Positions 1-10,093 of a stretch of DNA of 64,000 nucleotides are shown one piece after another. The first letter of the stretch is position 1. The number at the start of each line of letters is the position of its first letter. A program made the translations under genes and the position numbers. The DNA comes from Acidobacteriota bacterium (GTDB lineage Bacteria; Acidobacteriota; Terriglobia; UBA7540), in assembly GCA_023474345.1 (NCBI GenBank), contig JAMCXS010000032.1:62001-126000 (forward strand), in the 5' to 3' direction. The notes under the pieces were generated by a model, which was not told the DNA's origin, did no database searches, and saw only the letters and a program-made list of their open reading frames with translations.

Positions 1-147
1 GGGTCTCGCCGACTTCGATAGCATCACGGAGCATTCTGACCGTAAACTGGAAAGTTGATGGGGCGAAAACAGCTAATCTTGAATGGGAACTCATTTTTTT
101 CGCATGTCTTTTGAGCTAGTCCTAAAATTCCCCGGAGGTGACAAAAC

Positions 148-1245
148 ATGAGCCATTTCTTTAAAGATTGGCATGCTTGGGCAATTTCGGGCGGAATCCT
201 GGTTGGGGCGTTGATCGCCACCTACGTCATCTACAAGCTCGTGTTTGGGTTCGCGCAGCGGTTTGCTGAACGGGAAGGCAGCGTTATTGACAAATCGCTG
301 GTCCGGCACTTGCGTGCGCCAGCCAAGTTGATCATTCCACTGCTTGTCTACTTTGCGGTGCTGCCCGCCACAACCCTTCCACGGAGCCTCTCAAGAGTGC
401 TCCAACACATTCTTGGTCTGGGAATGATTGCTACGGCGGCCTGGGTTTTCATCGTCCTGATCGACGTCTTTGAGGATGTGGCTGCGGATAGGTACAAAAT
501 CGGAATTCAAGATGACCTGAGGGCTCGAAAGATTCGAACGCAGATTCATGTTCTTCGGCGGACGGCCATGGTTATCGTGATCTTCATCGCTCTTTCGGTC
601 ATGCTGATGACCTTTCCCAGCATTCGGCAGTTTGGCGTAAGCCTGTTTGCCTCAGCGGGGATCGCCGGACTGGTAATCGGCATGGCCGCGCGGCCCACGC
701 TTTCCAACTTAGTCGCCGGGGTTCAGATTGCCTTGACGGAGCCCATCCGCCTGGAAGATGTGGTGATCGTCGAAGGTGAATGGGGATGGATCGAGGAAAT
801 CACCACAACCTATGTCGTAGTACGCATTTGGGACTTGCGCAGGCTGGTTGTTCCGATTTCTTATTTCGTCGAGAACCCCTTCCAGAATTGGACGCGGGAC
901 ACGGCTGACCTTTTAGGGACCGTCTTTATCTATACCGATTACACGGTTCGCGTGGAAGAGGTTCGGCAAGAGTTGCACCGCATCCTGAAAACTACCAACC
1001 TGTGGGACGGAAAGGTTTGGGGCCTGCAAGTCACCAACGCCAATGAGCACACCATGGAGTTGCGAGCGTTGATGAGCGCTTCGGACTCTCCAAAGTCCTG
1101 GGATTTACGCTGCTACGTTCGAGAGAACCTGGTTGCTTTCCTCCAGCAACACTACCCCCAAAGCCTGCCCAAAACCCGCGTCGAAATGGAGAGTGTGAAC
1201 CCTGCGCCGGCTCTGCGCCCCTCGGCGCCGGTCCCTGCAACTTAA
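148..1245 (+). CDS. MscS-family small-conductance mechanosensitive channel
   Basis: A 365-residue inner-membrane protein of the MscS family, which releases solutes when the membrane is stretched by osmotic downshock. The N-terminal ~180 residues hold about four hydrophobic segments. The pore-lining helix and following beta domain are recognisable at roughly residues 165-255: an Ala/Gly-rich stretch (SAGIAGLVIGMAARPTLSNL), then the IEEITTTYVVVRIWD and VPISYF motifs typical of the family. A C-terminal cytoplasmic alpha/beta portion follows, and the last ~15 residues are Pro/Ala-rich. The start is supported by a GGAGGTG ribosome-binding site at 134-140. The upstream 147 bases contain no gene. 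It appears monocistronic, facing the convergent IPT-repeat gene. The family call is secure; substrate and gating are not determined. Confidence 0.9.
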   Translation: MSHFFKDWHAWAISGGILVGALIATYVIYKLVFGFAQRFAEREGSVIDKSLVRHLRAPAKLIIPLLVYFAVLPATTLPRSLSRVLQHILGLGMIATAAWVFIVLIDVFEDVAADRYKIGIQDDLRARKIRTQIHVLRRTAMVIVIFIALSVMLMTFPSIRQFGVSLFASAGIAGLVIGMAARPTLSNLVAGVQIALTEPIRLEDVVIVEGEWGWIEEITTTYVVVRIWDLRRLVVPISYFVENPFQNWTRDTADLLGTVFIYTDYTVRVEEVRQELHRILKTTNLWDGKVWGLQVTNANEHTMELRALMSASDSPKSWDLRCYVRENLVAFLQQHYPQSLPKTRVEMESVNPAPALRPSAPVPAT

Positions 1246-1304
1246 GCTTCCGGCCCCGGGCGATCGGGGGGCGGTGCGGAGGATAATGCGGATGGCCCGC
1301 TCCG

Positions 1305-2453
1305 TTACTGAAATGCGTGCTGCAGTGCGGTGACAATGGAGGCGGTTTCGGACGGCATCAGCGAGGCGGCAACAAAATTATAGGTCTTGCCGGAATTCAG
1401 GATGATGTGGAAAGTACCCGTATTAATACTGAAGAGGAGATTGGGGGCAATTTCCCTGATATCGCCCCGCCCGGCGACAAAAACATCCTTTCCGCCTTCC
1501 TGGTAAGTCAGTTTGCCACCCGAGAGGATCAGTTCGCCTTTCGGCTTGTTGGGATTTTGAAAAATGCTGATCGCGTCTCCCAGGTTAATCACGCTAAAGC
1601 GTTGGGTCGCCGCGGGAGTCGTAGCCCCCGTGGCTGCCGTCTGGTCATTGCTCTTGGACTTGCTTGAGCTTCCTGCGCTGACTTCAAAACCGGCCTCAAC
1701 TTCGCTCTCGTCAGGATTCACAACGAAGAGGCTGGTCTCCCCCGTTGGGGCATCCGGAGCGACCTCAATCTGAGCCACCAACCGCGTTGATTTCTTGAAC
1801 TCCGTCCCAAGGACACGTATCCCAGGATTCCCAAAGGCGACTTTTGCGCCTTTGGCAAATCTCTTACCCGTCACCTTGATGTTCACCTTGCTGCCGGGCG
1901 AAACATGGGCGGGATCAATTGCTGAGATTTCGGGCGCCTTCGCTCCGGAGGAGGATGACGCTACAGGGCTGGCCGGGCTCAAAACGATGGCAAAGCTGCT
2001 TTCCCCGGCGGTACCCGCCGGATTCGCAACATAGAGGCGGACCGATTCCGGCTGGGCCTTATCGCCAACGGCCACGTCCACCTCCAGCCGCGTATCGCTA
2101 AGCCGTCGCGTAGACAGGACGCGAATCGCAGGGTCGGAAAAAGAGACATAGGCCCCCTCGGCAAACCGTTCTCCGTCGATGGTCAACGTCAACCGGCTGC
2201 CTGGCTTGACCTCTGAAGGTTGAACCTGTGCGATATGCGGGGTTGCATCCGGCGCAACTGCATTCTGGGTCGCGGCGGTGGCCAAGCCGCCGCTTGCGAA
2301 CCCAAAACACAAGAGTATCGCAGGGAAAAACAGCACCGCCCTGAGCAGGGGCGCGCTTATCCATCTCCACGTGGGCGTGGCAAGCGCTTCCAGCAGTTTG
2401 GAACCCAATAGCGTAAAGCCGGTACCCCCAATGTCACGGTGAGAGATTTTCAT
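1305..2453 (-). CDS. Exported protein with two IPT/TIG-like repeats and a C-terminal PH-like domain
   Basis: A 382-residue protein of unknown function. After a hydrophobic signal/anchor segment (about residues 36-62) there are two immunoglobulin-like IPT/TIG-type repeats, roughly residues 72-158 and 172-258. Each begins with a Pro-rich motif (QVQPSEVKPGSRL; AIDPAHVSPGSKV) followed by GERFAEGA/GKRFAKGA and VYVANP/LFVVNP-like turns, so the pair probably arose by duplication. A Ser/Lys/Thr linker leads to a ~95-residue C-terminal domain with alternating beta strands that ends in a helix, suggestive of a PH-like fold. It is probably an envelope protein with binding or structural roles. It is convergent with the MscS gene and divergent from the dienelactone hydrolase. 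No catalytic motif is visible. Confidence 0.7.
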   Translation of the reverse strand: MKISHRDIGGTGFTLLGSKLLEALATPTWRWISAPLLRAVLFFPAILLCFGFASGGLATAATQNAVAPDATPHIAQVQPSEVKPGSRLTLTIDGERFAEGAYVSFSDPAIRVLSTRRLSDTRLEVDVAVGDKAQPESVRLYVANPAGTAGESSFAIVLSPASPVASSSSGAKAPEISAIDPAHVSPGSKVNIKVTGKRFAKGAKVAFGNPGIRVLGTEFKKSTRLVAQIEVAPDAPTGETSLFVVNPDESEVEAGFEVSAGSSSKSKSNDQTAATGATTPAATQRFSVINLGDAISIFQNPNKPKGELILSGGKLTYQEGGKDVFVAGRGDIREIAPNLLFSINTGTFHIILNSGKTYNFVAASLMPSETASIVTALQHAFQ

Positions 2454-2785
2454 CTGGAACTCAGGACACTACCGGTTTGGCGAACGCTGCCCCGCTCCCG
2501 ATAGCGGTTTTTGAGGATTGCCATCAGGTCAACTCTGATCGAAAAAACATTATACTACGGCAAACCTTTGAAGAAGGTTCCCGGCATTCGCTGTGCCGCG
2601 GACGCTCGCCCGACGACGTTCACCGCTGCTGGTTGTGCAGGTTTTGTTGCGGCGCCGGCTTCTCTTGTTCAGGACGCCCCGCCCGGTGGAACAGGGCTGA
2701 ACACAGGACCCGAGCGAAAACGCTATTCCTTACGTTGTATAATCGATCAGATTCGCCGAGGGAATCCTTTCCCAAGGAGGGGCCG

Positions 2786-3535
2786 ATGGTGGGGGGATTA
2801 TTTTTTTGTTTCTGGTTTATTGTGATGCCCATTCCGGAAGCCGCAGGCGGCGTCAAAACCGAAACGGTGCATTTTGGAAGCGGTCCCGAAACCGCTGCAG
2901 GATATCTGGCGCTTCCCACCTCGCCCGGGCGGCATCCGGCGCTGGTGGTAATTCAGGAATGGTGGGGACTAAACGACTGGGTGAAAGAACAAACCCGGGA
3001 ATTTGCCCGGCAGGGTTACGTGGCGCTTGCGCCCGATCTCTATCACGGCCAAGTCACCACCGAGCCTGAGGAAGCGCGCAAGTTGAAGGAGAGCATGCCC
3101 AAAGAGCGCGCGCTTCGCGACCTGGAAGCCGCCTTCGACTATCTCGCCGCACGATCTGACGTCAACAGCAGCAAGATCGGCTCCATCGGATGGTGCATGG
3201 GAGGCGGGCTTTCGTTGCAACTCGCCATTCACGAACCTCGACTCGCCGCCTGCGTAGTGAACTACGGCGCGCTGCCCACGGACCCTGATTCCATCCGCAA
3301 AATCCACGCTCCGGTCCTGGGGAATTTCGGCGCCGAGGATCGCAGCATTCCACCCGCGGCCGTGCATGCCTTCGAAAAAGCGATGAAGTCCGAGGGCAAG
3401 CGTTTTGATGCCAAGATTTATGAGGGCGCCGGTCACGCCTTCGAGAATCCTAATAATAAAGCCGGCTACCGCCCCGAAGCCGCGCGCGAGGCGAAAGCTC
3501 GGACTCTGTCATTTCTTGACAGTATTCTGAAATAG
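2786..3535 (+). CDS. Dienelactone hydrolase family protein, probably exported
   Basis: An alpha/beta hydrolase of the dienelactone hydrolase family, 249 residues from this start. The nucleophile elbow is Cys-type (GWCMGG), followed by an Asp in GAEDRSIP and a His in GAGHAFENP, which gives a complete Cys-Asp-His triad. The reading frame is open back to 2477, but the start at 2786 has a strong AAGGAGGGG site at 2774-2782, and translation from there begins with a short hydrophobic segment ending near PEAAGG that could be a signal peptide. Such enzymes cleave lactones or esters; many genomic members have unknown substrates. It is divergent from the IPT-repeat gene, with about 330 bases between them. 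A TATAAT-like hexamer lies at 2738-2743. Confidence 0.85.
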   Translation: MVGGLFFCFWFIVMPIPEAAGGVKTETVHFGSGPETAAGYLALPTSPGRHPALVVIQEWWGLNDWVKEQTREFARQGYVALAPDLYHGQVTTEPEEARKLKESMPKERALRDLEAAFDYLAARSDVNSSKIGSIGWCMGGGLSLQLAIHEPRLAACVVNYGALPTDPDSIRKIHAPVLGNFGAEDRSIPPAAVHAFEKAMKSEGKRFDAKIYEGAGHAFENPNNKAGYRPEAAREAKARTLSFLDSILK

Positions 3536-3814
3536 AAGCAGCGGGTGTTCTCAGCCTTACGGGTGGCTTCCCGGACAAACCGAAGATATTCCCTGCACGC
3601 CGCTCCAGAACGTCAGCGTCAGCCTCCGCCCCGTTTGAGGCGGTCGGTTTCACAAATCAAGGAGATTGTTCCCAGCCGTTGAAGACAAGCCGGAAGATGC
3701 CAGCGGGGCCCCGACGCTTGCCGGCATCTCACGCTGGACAAAAACGTTCTAGCCCTTGGATGACACAGGTAGCCTCCTGATCGAATGGCGAGCAGGCAGG
3801 GGATGCAAAGGGTT

Positions 3815-4513
3815 TTAAATCTTTCGCAGCAACAGAGCTTTCTTGATTTCACCGATCGCGCGAGTGACGTTGATGCCGCGGGGACAAGCCTCAACACAAT
3901 TGAAGATTGTCCGGCAGCGCCACACGCCCTCGTTCAGGGCCAGGACGCTCAACCGTTCATCCTTCCCCTCGTCGCGGCTGTCAAAGACGAAACGATGAGC
4001 ATTGACGATCGCGGCAGGCCCCACGTAATCGGGATTGGCCCAGAAGGATGGGCAGGAGGTGGTGCAGGCTCCGCAAAGGATACATTTCGTGGTGTCATCA
4101 AACCTTTGCCGTTCTTCAACAGATTGCAACCTCTCCTTTTCCGGCACCGGAGAGTGCGTGATGAAGTAGGGTTTCATGCGGCGGTACTTGTCAAAAAACG
4201 CTTCCATGTCCACCAGCAGATCCTTGATCACGCGGAAACCCCGCATGGGTTCTACAGTGATCTTGCTGCCAAGATTCTTGAGCAGGAGTTTACAGGCCAG
4301 CCCGTTCTGCCCGTTGATCAGCATGGCATCAGACCCGCAGACTCCGTGAGCGCAGGAACGGCGGTAGGTCAATGTCCCATCGACGTACCATTTGACGTGG
4401 TTCAACGCATCGAGAAGCCGGTCGGTTGGCTCGGCTTCAAACTTGTACTCTCCCCACCACGGCTCCTTATCCTTTTCCGGATTGAAGCGCCTGATTTTCA
4501 GGGTCACCTGCAT
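3815..4513 (-). CDS. sdhB: Succinate dehydrogenase iron-sulfur subunit
   Basis: SdhB carries electrons from the FAD of SdhA to quinone through three iron-sulfur clusters. The 232-residue length is normal. The [2Fe-2S] ligands are in the N-terminal ferredoxin domain (SCAHGVCGSDA and a later LACK). The C-terminal domain has the [4Fe-4S] motif CILCGACTTSCP, and the final CVEACPRGINV belongs to the [3Fe-4S] and [4Fe-4S] clusters. It is the last gene of sdhCDAB, starting 3 bases after sdhA ends. The 275 bases after it contain an inverted repeat (3698-3735) but no T-rich terminator. Confidence 0.97.
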   Translation of the reverse strand: MQVTLKIRRFNPEKDKEPWWGEYKFEAEPTDRLLDALNHVKWYVDGTLTYRRSCAHGVCGSDAMLINGQNGLACKLLLKNLGSKITVEPMRGFRVIKDLLVDMEAFFDKYRRMKPYFITHSPVPEKERLQSVEERQRFDDTTKCILCGACTTSCPSFWANPDYVGPAAIVNAHRFVFDSRDEGKDERLSVLALNEGVWRCRTIFNCVEACPRGINVTRAIGEIKKALLLRKI

Positions 4514-4516
4514 GAA

Positions 4517-6241
<1,725 letters not shown>

Positions 6242-6277
6242 CCCTTCGACCTCAATTCATTGCGTCCCGCCGCGCCC

Positions 6278-6658
6278 TTAAAAAGGCCGGGCAGGATTAA
6301 ACGTTAGAATCACCAGCGAACCCAGCGCCAGGAAGATGAATCCCAGCACGTAAAGCGAGGCTAACGAAAGCAACCGCCAGCCTCTTGAACCTACATAATC
6401 ATCAATCATCACCCGAACGCCGTTCACCCCGTGGATGAACGCCAGCCACAGCATCACCAGATCGTAGGTTCTCCAGAAGGGTGTGGCATAGCGTTGGGCG
6501 ACGAAGTTGTAATTAATGACTTCGATGCTGTTGATGATGTGCATGATGACCAGGTGCACCAGCACCATGACCAGCAACACCACACCTGATACGCGCATGA
6601 AGATCCATGCCCAAAGATCGATGCCGCCCTGCGGCCTTGGCCGTCCCGCTCCGTTCAT
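6278..6658 (-). CDS. sdhD: Succinate dehydrogenase membrane anchor subunit
   Basis: A 126-residue membrane protein with three predicted hydrophobic helices: about residues 14-36, 56-82 and 95-120. It anchors SdhAB and contributes to the quinone/heme region. The second helix carries the family-like motif HGVNGVRVMIDDY, and a His (HMIINS) near the end of helix one is a possible heme ligand. It starts 9 bases after sdhC ends, and its ATG is preceded by an AGGAGGAA-like site in that gap. Small anchors are poorly conserved, so assignment as sdhD rather than sdhC follows gene order. Confidence 0.88.
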   Translation of the reverse strand: MNGAGRPRPQGGIDLWAWIFMRVSGVVLLVMVLVHLVIMHIINSIEVINYNFVAQRYATPFWRTYDLVMLWLAFIHGVNGVRVMIDDYVGSRGWRLLSLASLYVLGFIFLALGSLVILTFNPARPF

Positions 6659-6667
6659 CTGTTCCTC

Positions 6668-7042
6668 CTACTTCACCATCCACGCCATCATGTAGATGGC
6701 AGCGGGTATAAAGATTACTGCAAAAGCCACTACTGCAGCGTAAAAAAGCTTCTTCTGCGCCACGGTCGACTCCGGCCAGAAATCGATGATGATTATGCGA
6801 ATGCCGTTCAGCGCATGGTAGAGCACGGCGCCCGCCAGAATGACCTCTCCCACACGGAACAGAGGATGCCGGTAAATGGCCATCGTCTCGTTATAGACCT
6901 TGGGACCCCAGCCGATCATCGCGGTGTCAACAATGTGCGCGAGGAGAAAGACGAATACCCCGATGCCTGTGATGCGGTGAAAAAGCCAGGCCCATTGGCC
7001 TTCATGCCCGCGATACGTAAAGTACTTTGAAATTTTTCCCAT
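6668..7042 (-). CDS. sdhC: Succinate dehydrogenase cytochrome b556 subunit
   Basis: A 124-residue membrane anchor with three hydrophobic helices. The motif YHALNGIRIIIIDF in helix two contains the conserved His expected to ligate heme b. The start at 7042 (Met-Gly-Lys-Ile-Ser) was chosen because the family begins just before HRITGIGVFVFLLAH and because GGGAGA lies about 12 bases upstream. The frame is open for 69 more codons upstream, but that stretch does not look like an anchor N-terminus. It is first in the sdhCDAB operon. The promoter should lie in 7043-7450, the gap shared with the divergent porin gene. Confidence 0.9.
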   Translation of the reverse strand: MGKISKYFTYRGHEGQWAWLFHRITGIGVFVFLLAHIVDTAMIGWGPKVYNETMAIYRHPLFRVGEVILAGAVLYHALNGIRIIIIDFWPESTVAQKKLFYAAVVAFAVIFIPAAIYMMAWMVK

Positions 7043-7450
7043 AATGACGTGCGTCTCCCTTTGCGCTACATCTTCCAACCGAAGCTTGTAGTGAACACGA
7101 CATGCTAACGCAAACATTCCATACATTGCAATGGGGTTTTGCATCGTGGTGTCGAACCCGCGAAGCGTTTCATGCTCGACGCCGCTGAGGACGGTCTTCT
7201 TGTCGCTCCCGCAAGGCGGTGGTGCATCAGTTAGAGTTAAAAACAGCATCAGAGCTTAGAGGACCTGTACGCTCTTGGGCGTAGGCCTTCAGACAAGGGG
7301 CTGATTCTGCCTGAATTCGGCGCGGCCGCAGCCCGCATCAGCGACCGCCTTGCATTAAATTTGCGGCAGCCGGGCACGGCCTTGGCCGCGCCAGTGGCCT
7401 ATCGGTAGTTACGCTTTCACTCAAGCGGGCCGCCGTCACATAAATTAAAT

Positions 7451-9118
7451 ATGTTTCTACGCAAGCTCGATGCTGAGCACACTCATCGGGACGCTCACGG
7501 AAGTATAAGCGTGCTGCGCTCCGGATTTACTCTGTCGGTGCTCGCGCTCCTGATGTTTGCGGCGCCGGCGACCGGGCAGGCCGGCCAAAGCCTCACCAAT
7601 CTTGCCTCCGGGGACTCCGGCCCTCACCCTGCGGCCCAAGCCGCTCCGTGTAAAGACAAGCTGGCTTCTTCTGGCCCGCAGCGCTCCCGTCGGCAGGTTT
7701 CAGCGTGCCTTTCTTCCGCCCGCAAAACGGTCGCGGGACTTCCGCGATGGGATTTCAACGAGCGCCTTGCCGAGTCGGGCAGCTCGGCTTCGCCCGCAGG
7801 CTCGCAGGGTCAGGATGGCGCGCCAAAGTTAACGGCTTATCCGGGCCTTTCCGGCCGCTTCTGGTTGGGTGGCCAGGCGAACGTCATCGCGCAGGGCCAC
7901 GGGGCCTTTCATGCCCTCTACTCGGGCCCCCACAGTTTTCACAATTATCCGGGACAAGCTGTCACCAGCATCGAAGACCTTTTCACCGGGGCTCGCGTAA
8001 GCCACAACTTCGAAGTGCTTTTTGATATGGAGGACGTGCGCGGCCAGGGCTTGAGCAGCGTTCTCGGCCTTGCCGGGTTCACCGACCTCGACGCGCAGCG
8101 CGCGCCTTCGCCGGGGGTGGGCGCGGTGCACACTTACATGTCCCGTCTTCTGCTGCATTATATAGTGCCTCTCGGCGGCGACCCGGTCTCGAACACCCCT
8201 TCCTATCTCGAACTCGCTTCCTCTCTGCCCGCGCGCCGCTTTGAAATCTATTTCGGGAAGTTCAGTCTAGCCGATTTCTTCGACCACAACGCCTATGCCA
8301 ACGACGACCACTCCCAGTTTCTCAACTGGACTGTCGATCAAAACGGCGCCTGGGACTACGCCGCCGACACGGCCGGCTACACCTACGGAGCTTATCTCGA
8401 ATTCGACGACCAGGCCTGGAGCGTTCGCTTCGCTGAAGTCCTGATGACGCACAATCCCAACGGGCGCTATCTGAGCCTGCACCTCAGCCACACCAAGGCG
8501 GAAAATGCCCAGATCGACTGGGCCTACAGTCCCTCCACTTTCGGCAAGGTGCGCCTGCTTGGCTACGTCGATCAGGCGCGCATGGGGAGTTTCGCCAATG
8601 CCCTCGCCGCCTGGCGCGACGGCCTGACGCCCGTCCCTGATGTCAATGCTGTTCGCCAGGTGGGCGCGCATGAGTATGGTTTTGGCCTGAACTGGGAGCA
8701 GGGATTGCCCCACGGATTCGGCCTTTTCGCTCGTGCCGGCTGGAACAACGGAAAATTCGAGAGCTACTCTTACACCGAAGTCAACAACACCTTTGAAGGG
8801 GGCTTCGAGGCTCCCGGCGCGCTCTGGGGAAGGCCCGCGGATCACGTCGGCGTGGCTTTTGTCTCCAACGGTATTTCGCGCGAGCATCAGGCATACCTCG
8901 CGGCCGGCGGCCTGGGATTTATGCTGGGTGATGGAGCCCTGACGTACGGAAGGGAACAGATTTTAGAGGCTTATTACAACTTGAGGCTTCCCATCGGCTT
9001 TTCCATTGCGCCCGATATCCAATATGTTCGGAACCCGGGCTACAACCAGGTTCGCGGGCCCGTCGTTGTCTTCGGAATGCGCTTGCACCTGCACCTGGGC
9101 TTTCACCAGTTTTACTAG
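7451..9118 (+). CDS. OprB-family carbohydrate-selective porin
   Basis: A 555-residue outer-membrane protein of the OprB type. A signal peptide ends near residue 43 (APATGQA). A low-complexity ~80-residue segment comes next, then a beta-rich barrel. The C-terminus finishes with alternating hydrophobic residues and a terminal aromatic (LHLGFHQFY), a signature for outer-membrane insertion. Segments such as FEIYFGKFSLADFFD, YTYGAYLEFDDQAW and HEYGFGLNWEQ match the family. Such porins let mono- and oligosaccharides cross the outer membrane. It is transcribed away from the sdh operon. The high-GC N-terminal linker is unusual and of unclear function. Sugar specificity cannot be read from sequence. 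Confidence 0.85.
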   Translation: MFLRKLDAEHTHRDAHGSISVLRSGFTLSVLALLMFAAPATGQAGQSLTNLASGDSGPHPAAQAAPCKDKLASSGPQRSRRQVSACLSSARKTVAGLPRWDFNERLAESGSSASPAGSQGQDGAPKLTAYPGLSGRFWLGGQANVIAQGHGAFHALYSGPHSFHNYPGQAVTSIEDLFTGARVSHNFEVLFDMEDVRGQGLSSVLGLAGFTDLDAQRAPSPGVGAVHTYMSRLLLHYIVPLGGDPVSNTPSYLELASSLPARRFEIYFGKFSLADFFDHNAYANDDHSQFLNWTVDQNGAWDYAADTAGYTYGAYLEFDDQAWSVRFAEVLMTHNPNGRYLSLHLSHTKAENAQIDWAYSPSTFGKVRLLGYVDQARMGSFANALAAWRDGLTPVPDVNAVRQVGAHEYGFGLNWEQGLPHGFGLFARAGWNNGKFESYSYTEVNNTFEGGFEAPGALWGRPADHVGVAFVSNGISREHQAYLAAGGLGFMLGDGALTYGREQILEAYYNLRLPIGFSIAPDIQYVRNPGYNQVRGPVVVFGMRLHLHLGFHQFY

Positions 9119-9313
9119 ACTCTTTCCGCAGCGTTTGGCTGAGGAGCACAACTCGGGCGGCTTGATGAAAGTTGCCCCGATTACTTCTGGTTCTGAGTGG
9201 CGATTGACCTGGGGATTCATTACGCTATCGCGTAACTGACATCCTCATGCCGGGCAAGGCGTTTTCGCATTTGAAGAACGGGGCAAATAGCAACGGGCAC
9301 TGTCTGTTGGTGG

Positions 9314-9586
9314 TTATTTCTTGCTTATCAGCTTAAGTCGTTTCAGGTCGGCTATTTCCCACCCTATATCTTCGATTAATCCCTTGATTAAGCCCGGACC
9401 ACAGGTCATGCCAGGATGGTAATGGATGACCACACGCTTATTTGCTGGATTTCCATGCTTGATGTAGCCGATTGTGGCTCCCTTGCTTGCTGGGTCTTTG
9501 ATCCAGCCGTCTCTCAAGAGAGCGTCGATTAGGTCTTGCTTTGTGAGGTTCTTTAGCTGGTTCCAAACATTCTTTGGGTAGGGCAT
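9314..9586 (-). CDS. hicA: HicA-like toxin (YcfA family)
   Basis: A 90-residue basic protein resembling HicA mRNA-interferase toxins. The N-terminus (MPYPKNVWNQLKNLTKQDLI) and the later IHYHPGM and GPGLIKGLIEDIGW segments match a HicA subfamily. The usual Gly-Ser-His-His strand with the catalytic His is replaced by KGATIGYIKHG, so RNase activity is uncertain. Its start lies 34 bases inside the end of the upstream hicB-like frame, which implies translational coupling. HicA toxins cleave translated mRNA and are neutralised by HicB. No IS or phage gene lies beside the pair. Confidence 0.78.
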   Translation of the reverse strand: MPYPKNVWNQLKNLTKQDLIDALLRDGWIKDPASKGATIGYIKHGNPANKRVVIHYHPGMTCGPGLIKGLIEDIGWEIADLKRLKLISKK

Positions 9587-9864
9587 TTCACGGTCACATT
9601 TTGGAAGAAACGTGATCCAATGCTCTTCTTGATCGGCTCGTATTTTACCGAAAGGTACGGGCCTATCGGGAGCCGTTCATTTTCCCTATACATTGAGTCC
9701 AGATAAACATCGATCGCTTCTTCCGCGTTCCTGAAGGCTTGTTCCTTAGTGGCTCCTTCTACATGTAACCCCTTCAACGCAGGCGCAAAAGCATGGTATG
9801 AATCGCCATCCTTTTCAACTTCAACCAAGACGTTGATTTCTGTAATTCTCACTCTTTTCGTCAT
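9553..9864 (-). CDS. hicB: HicB-like antitoxin
   Basis: A 103-residue protein with the HicB-like partial RNase-H fold: VLVEVEKDGDSYHAFAPALK, then GATKEQAFRNAEEAIDVYLD. It is expected to bind and neutralise the HicA-like protein encoded directly downstream. The chosen start has a GGGGG-rich ribosome-binding site about 7 bases upstream; the frame is open for 13 codons further. No C-terminal HTH or ribbon-helix-helix DNA-binding domain is evident; the tail SRFFQNVTVKCPTQRM is encoded by the overlap with hicA. It is the first gene of the pair, an antitoxin-first order that is less common for hicAB. Confidence 0.78.
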   Translation of the reverse strand: MTKRVRITEINVLVEVEKDGDSYHAFAPALKGLHVEGATKEQAFRNAEEAIDVYLDSMYRENERLPIGPYLSVKYEPIKKSIGSRFFQNVTVKCPTQRMFGTS

Positions 9865-10093
9865 CGACTTACCCCCAAAGGTATGATGCCTCGGGAGATC
9901 CATTAGATACCAAATCCAACCTGGAAGTCAATGATACCCTTGTCCGAGAAGAATAATACCAGATAGAAAGCTTTTCGTAAATCCGTAGGATACCCGCTTC
10001 GTGGCCACTTTCCCTTCGCGATGATAAATTGGGACTTTCTTCGAAAAATTCTTATTAAACGAAGGCTCGCCAGGTGGGTATCCCGGCCTTTCC

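Noticed and set aside
3698-3735. Inverted repeat between the dienelactone hydrolase and sdhB
   Set aside because: AGATGCC pairs with GGCATCT, but the stem is interrupted and no T-tract follows on either strand, so it cannot be called a terminator.
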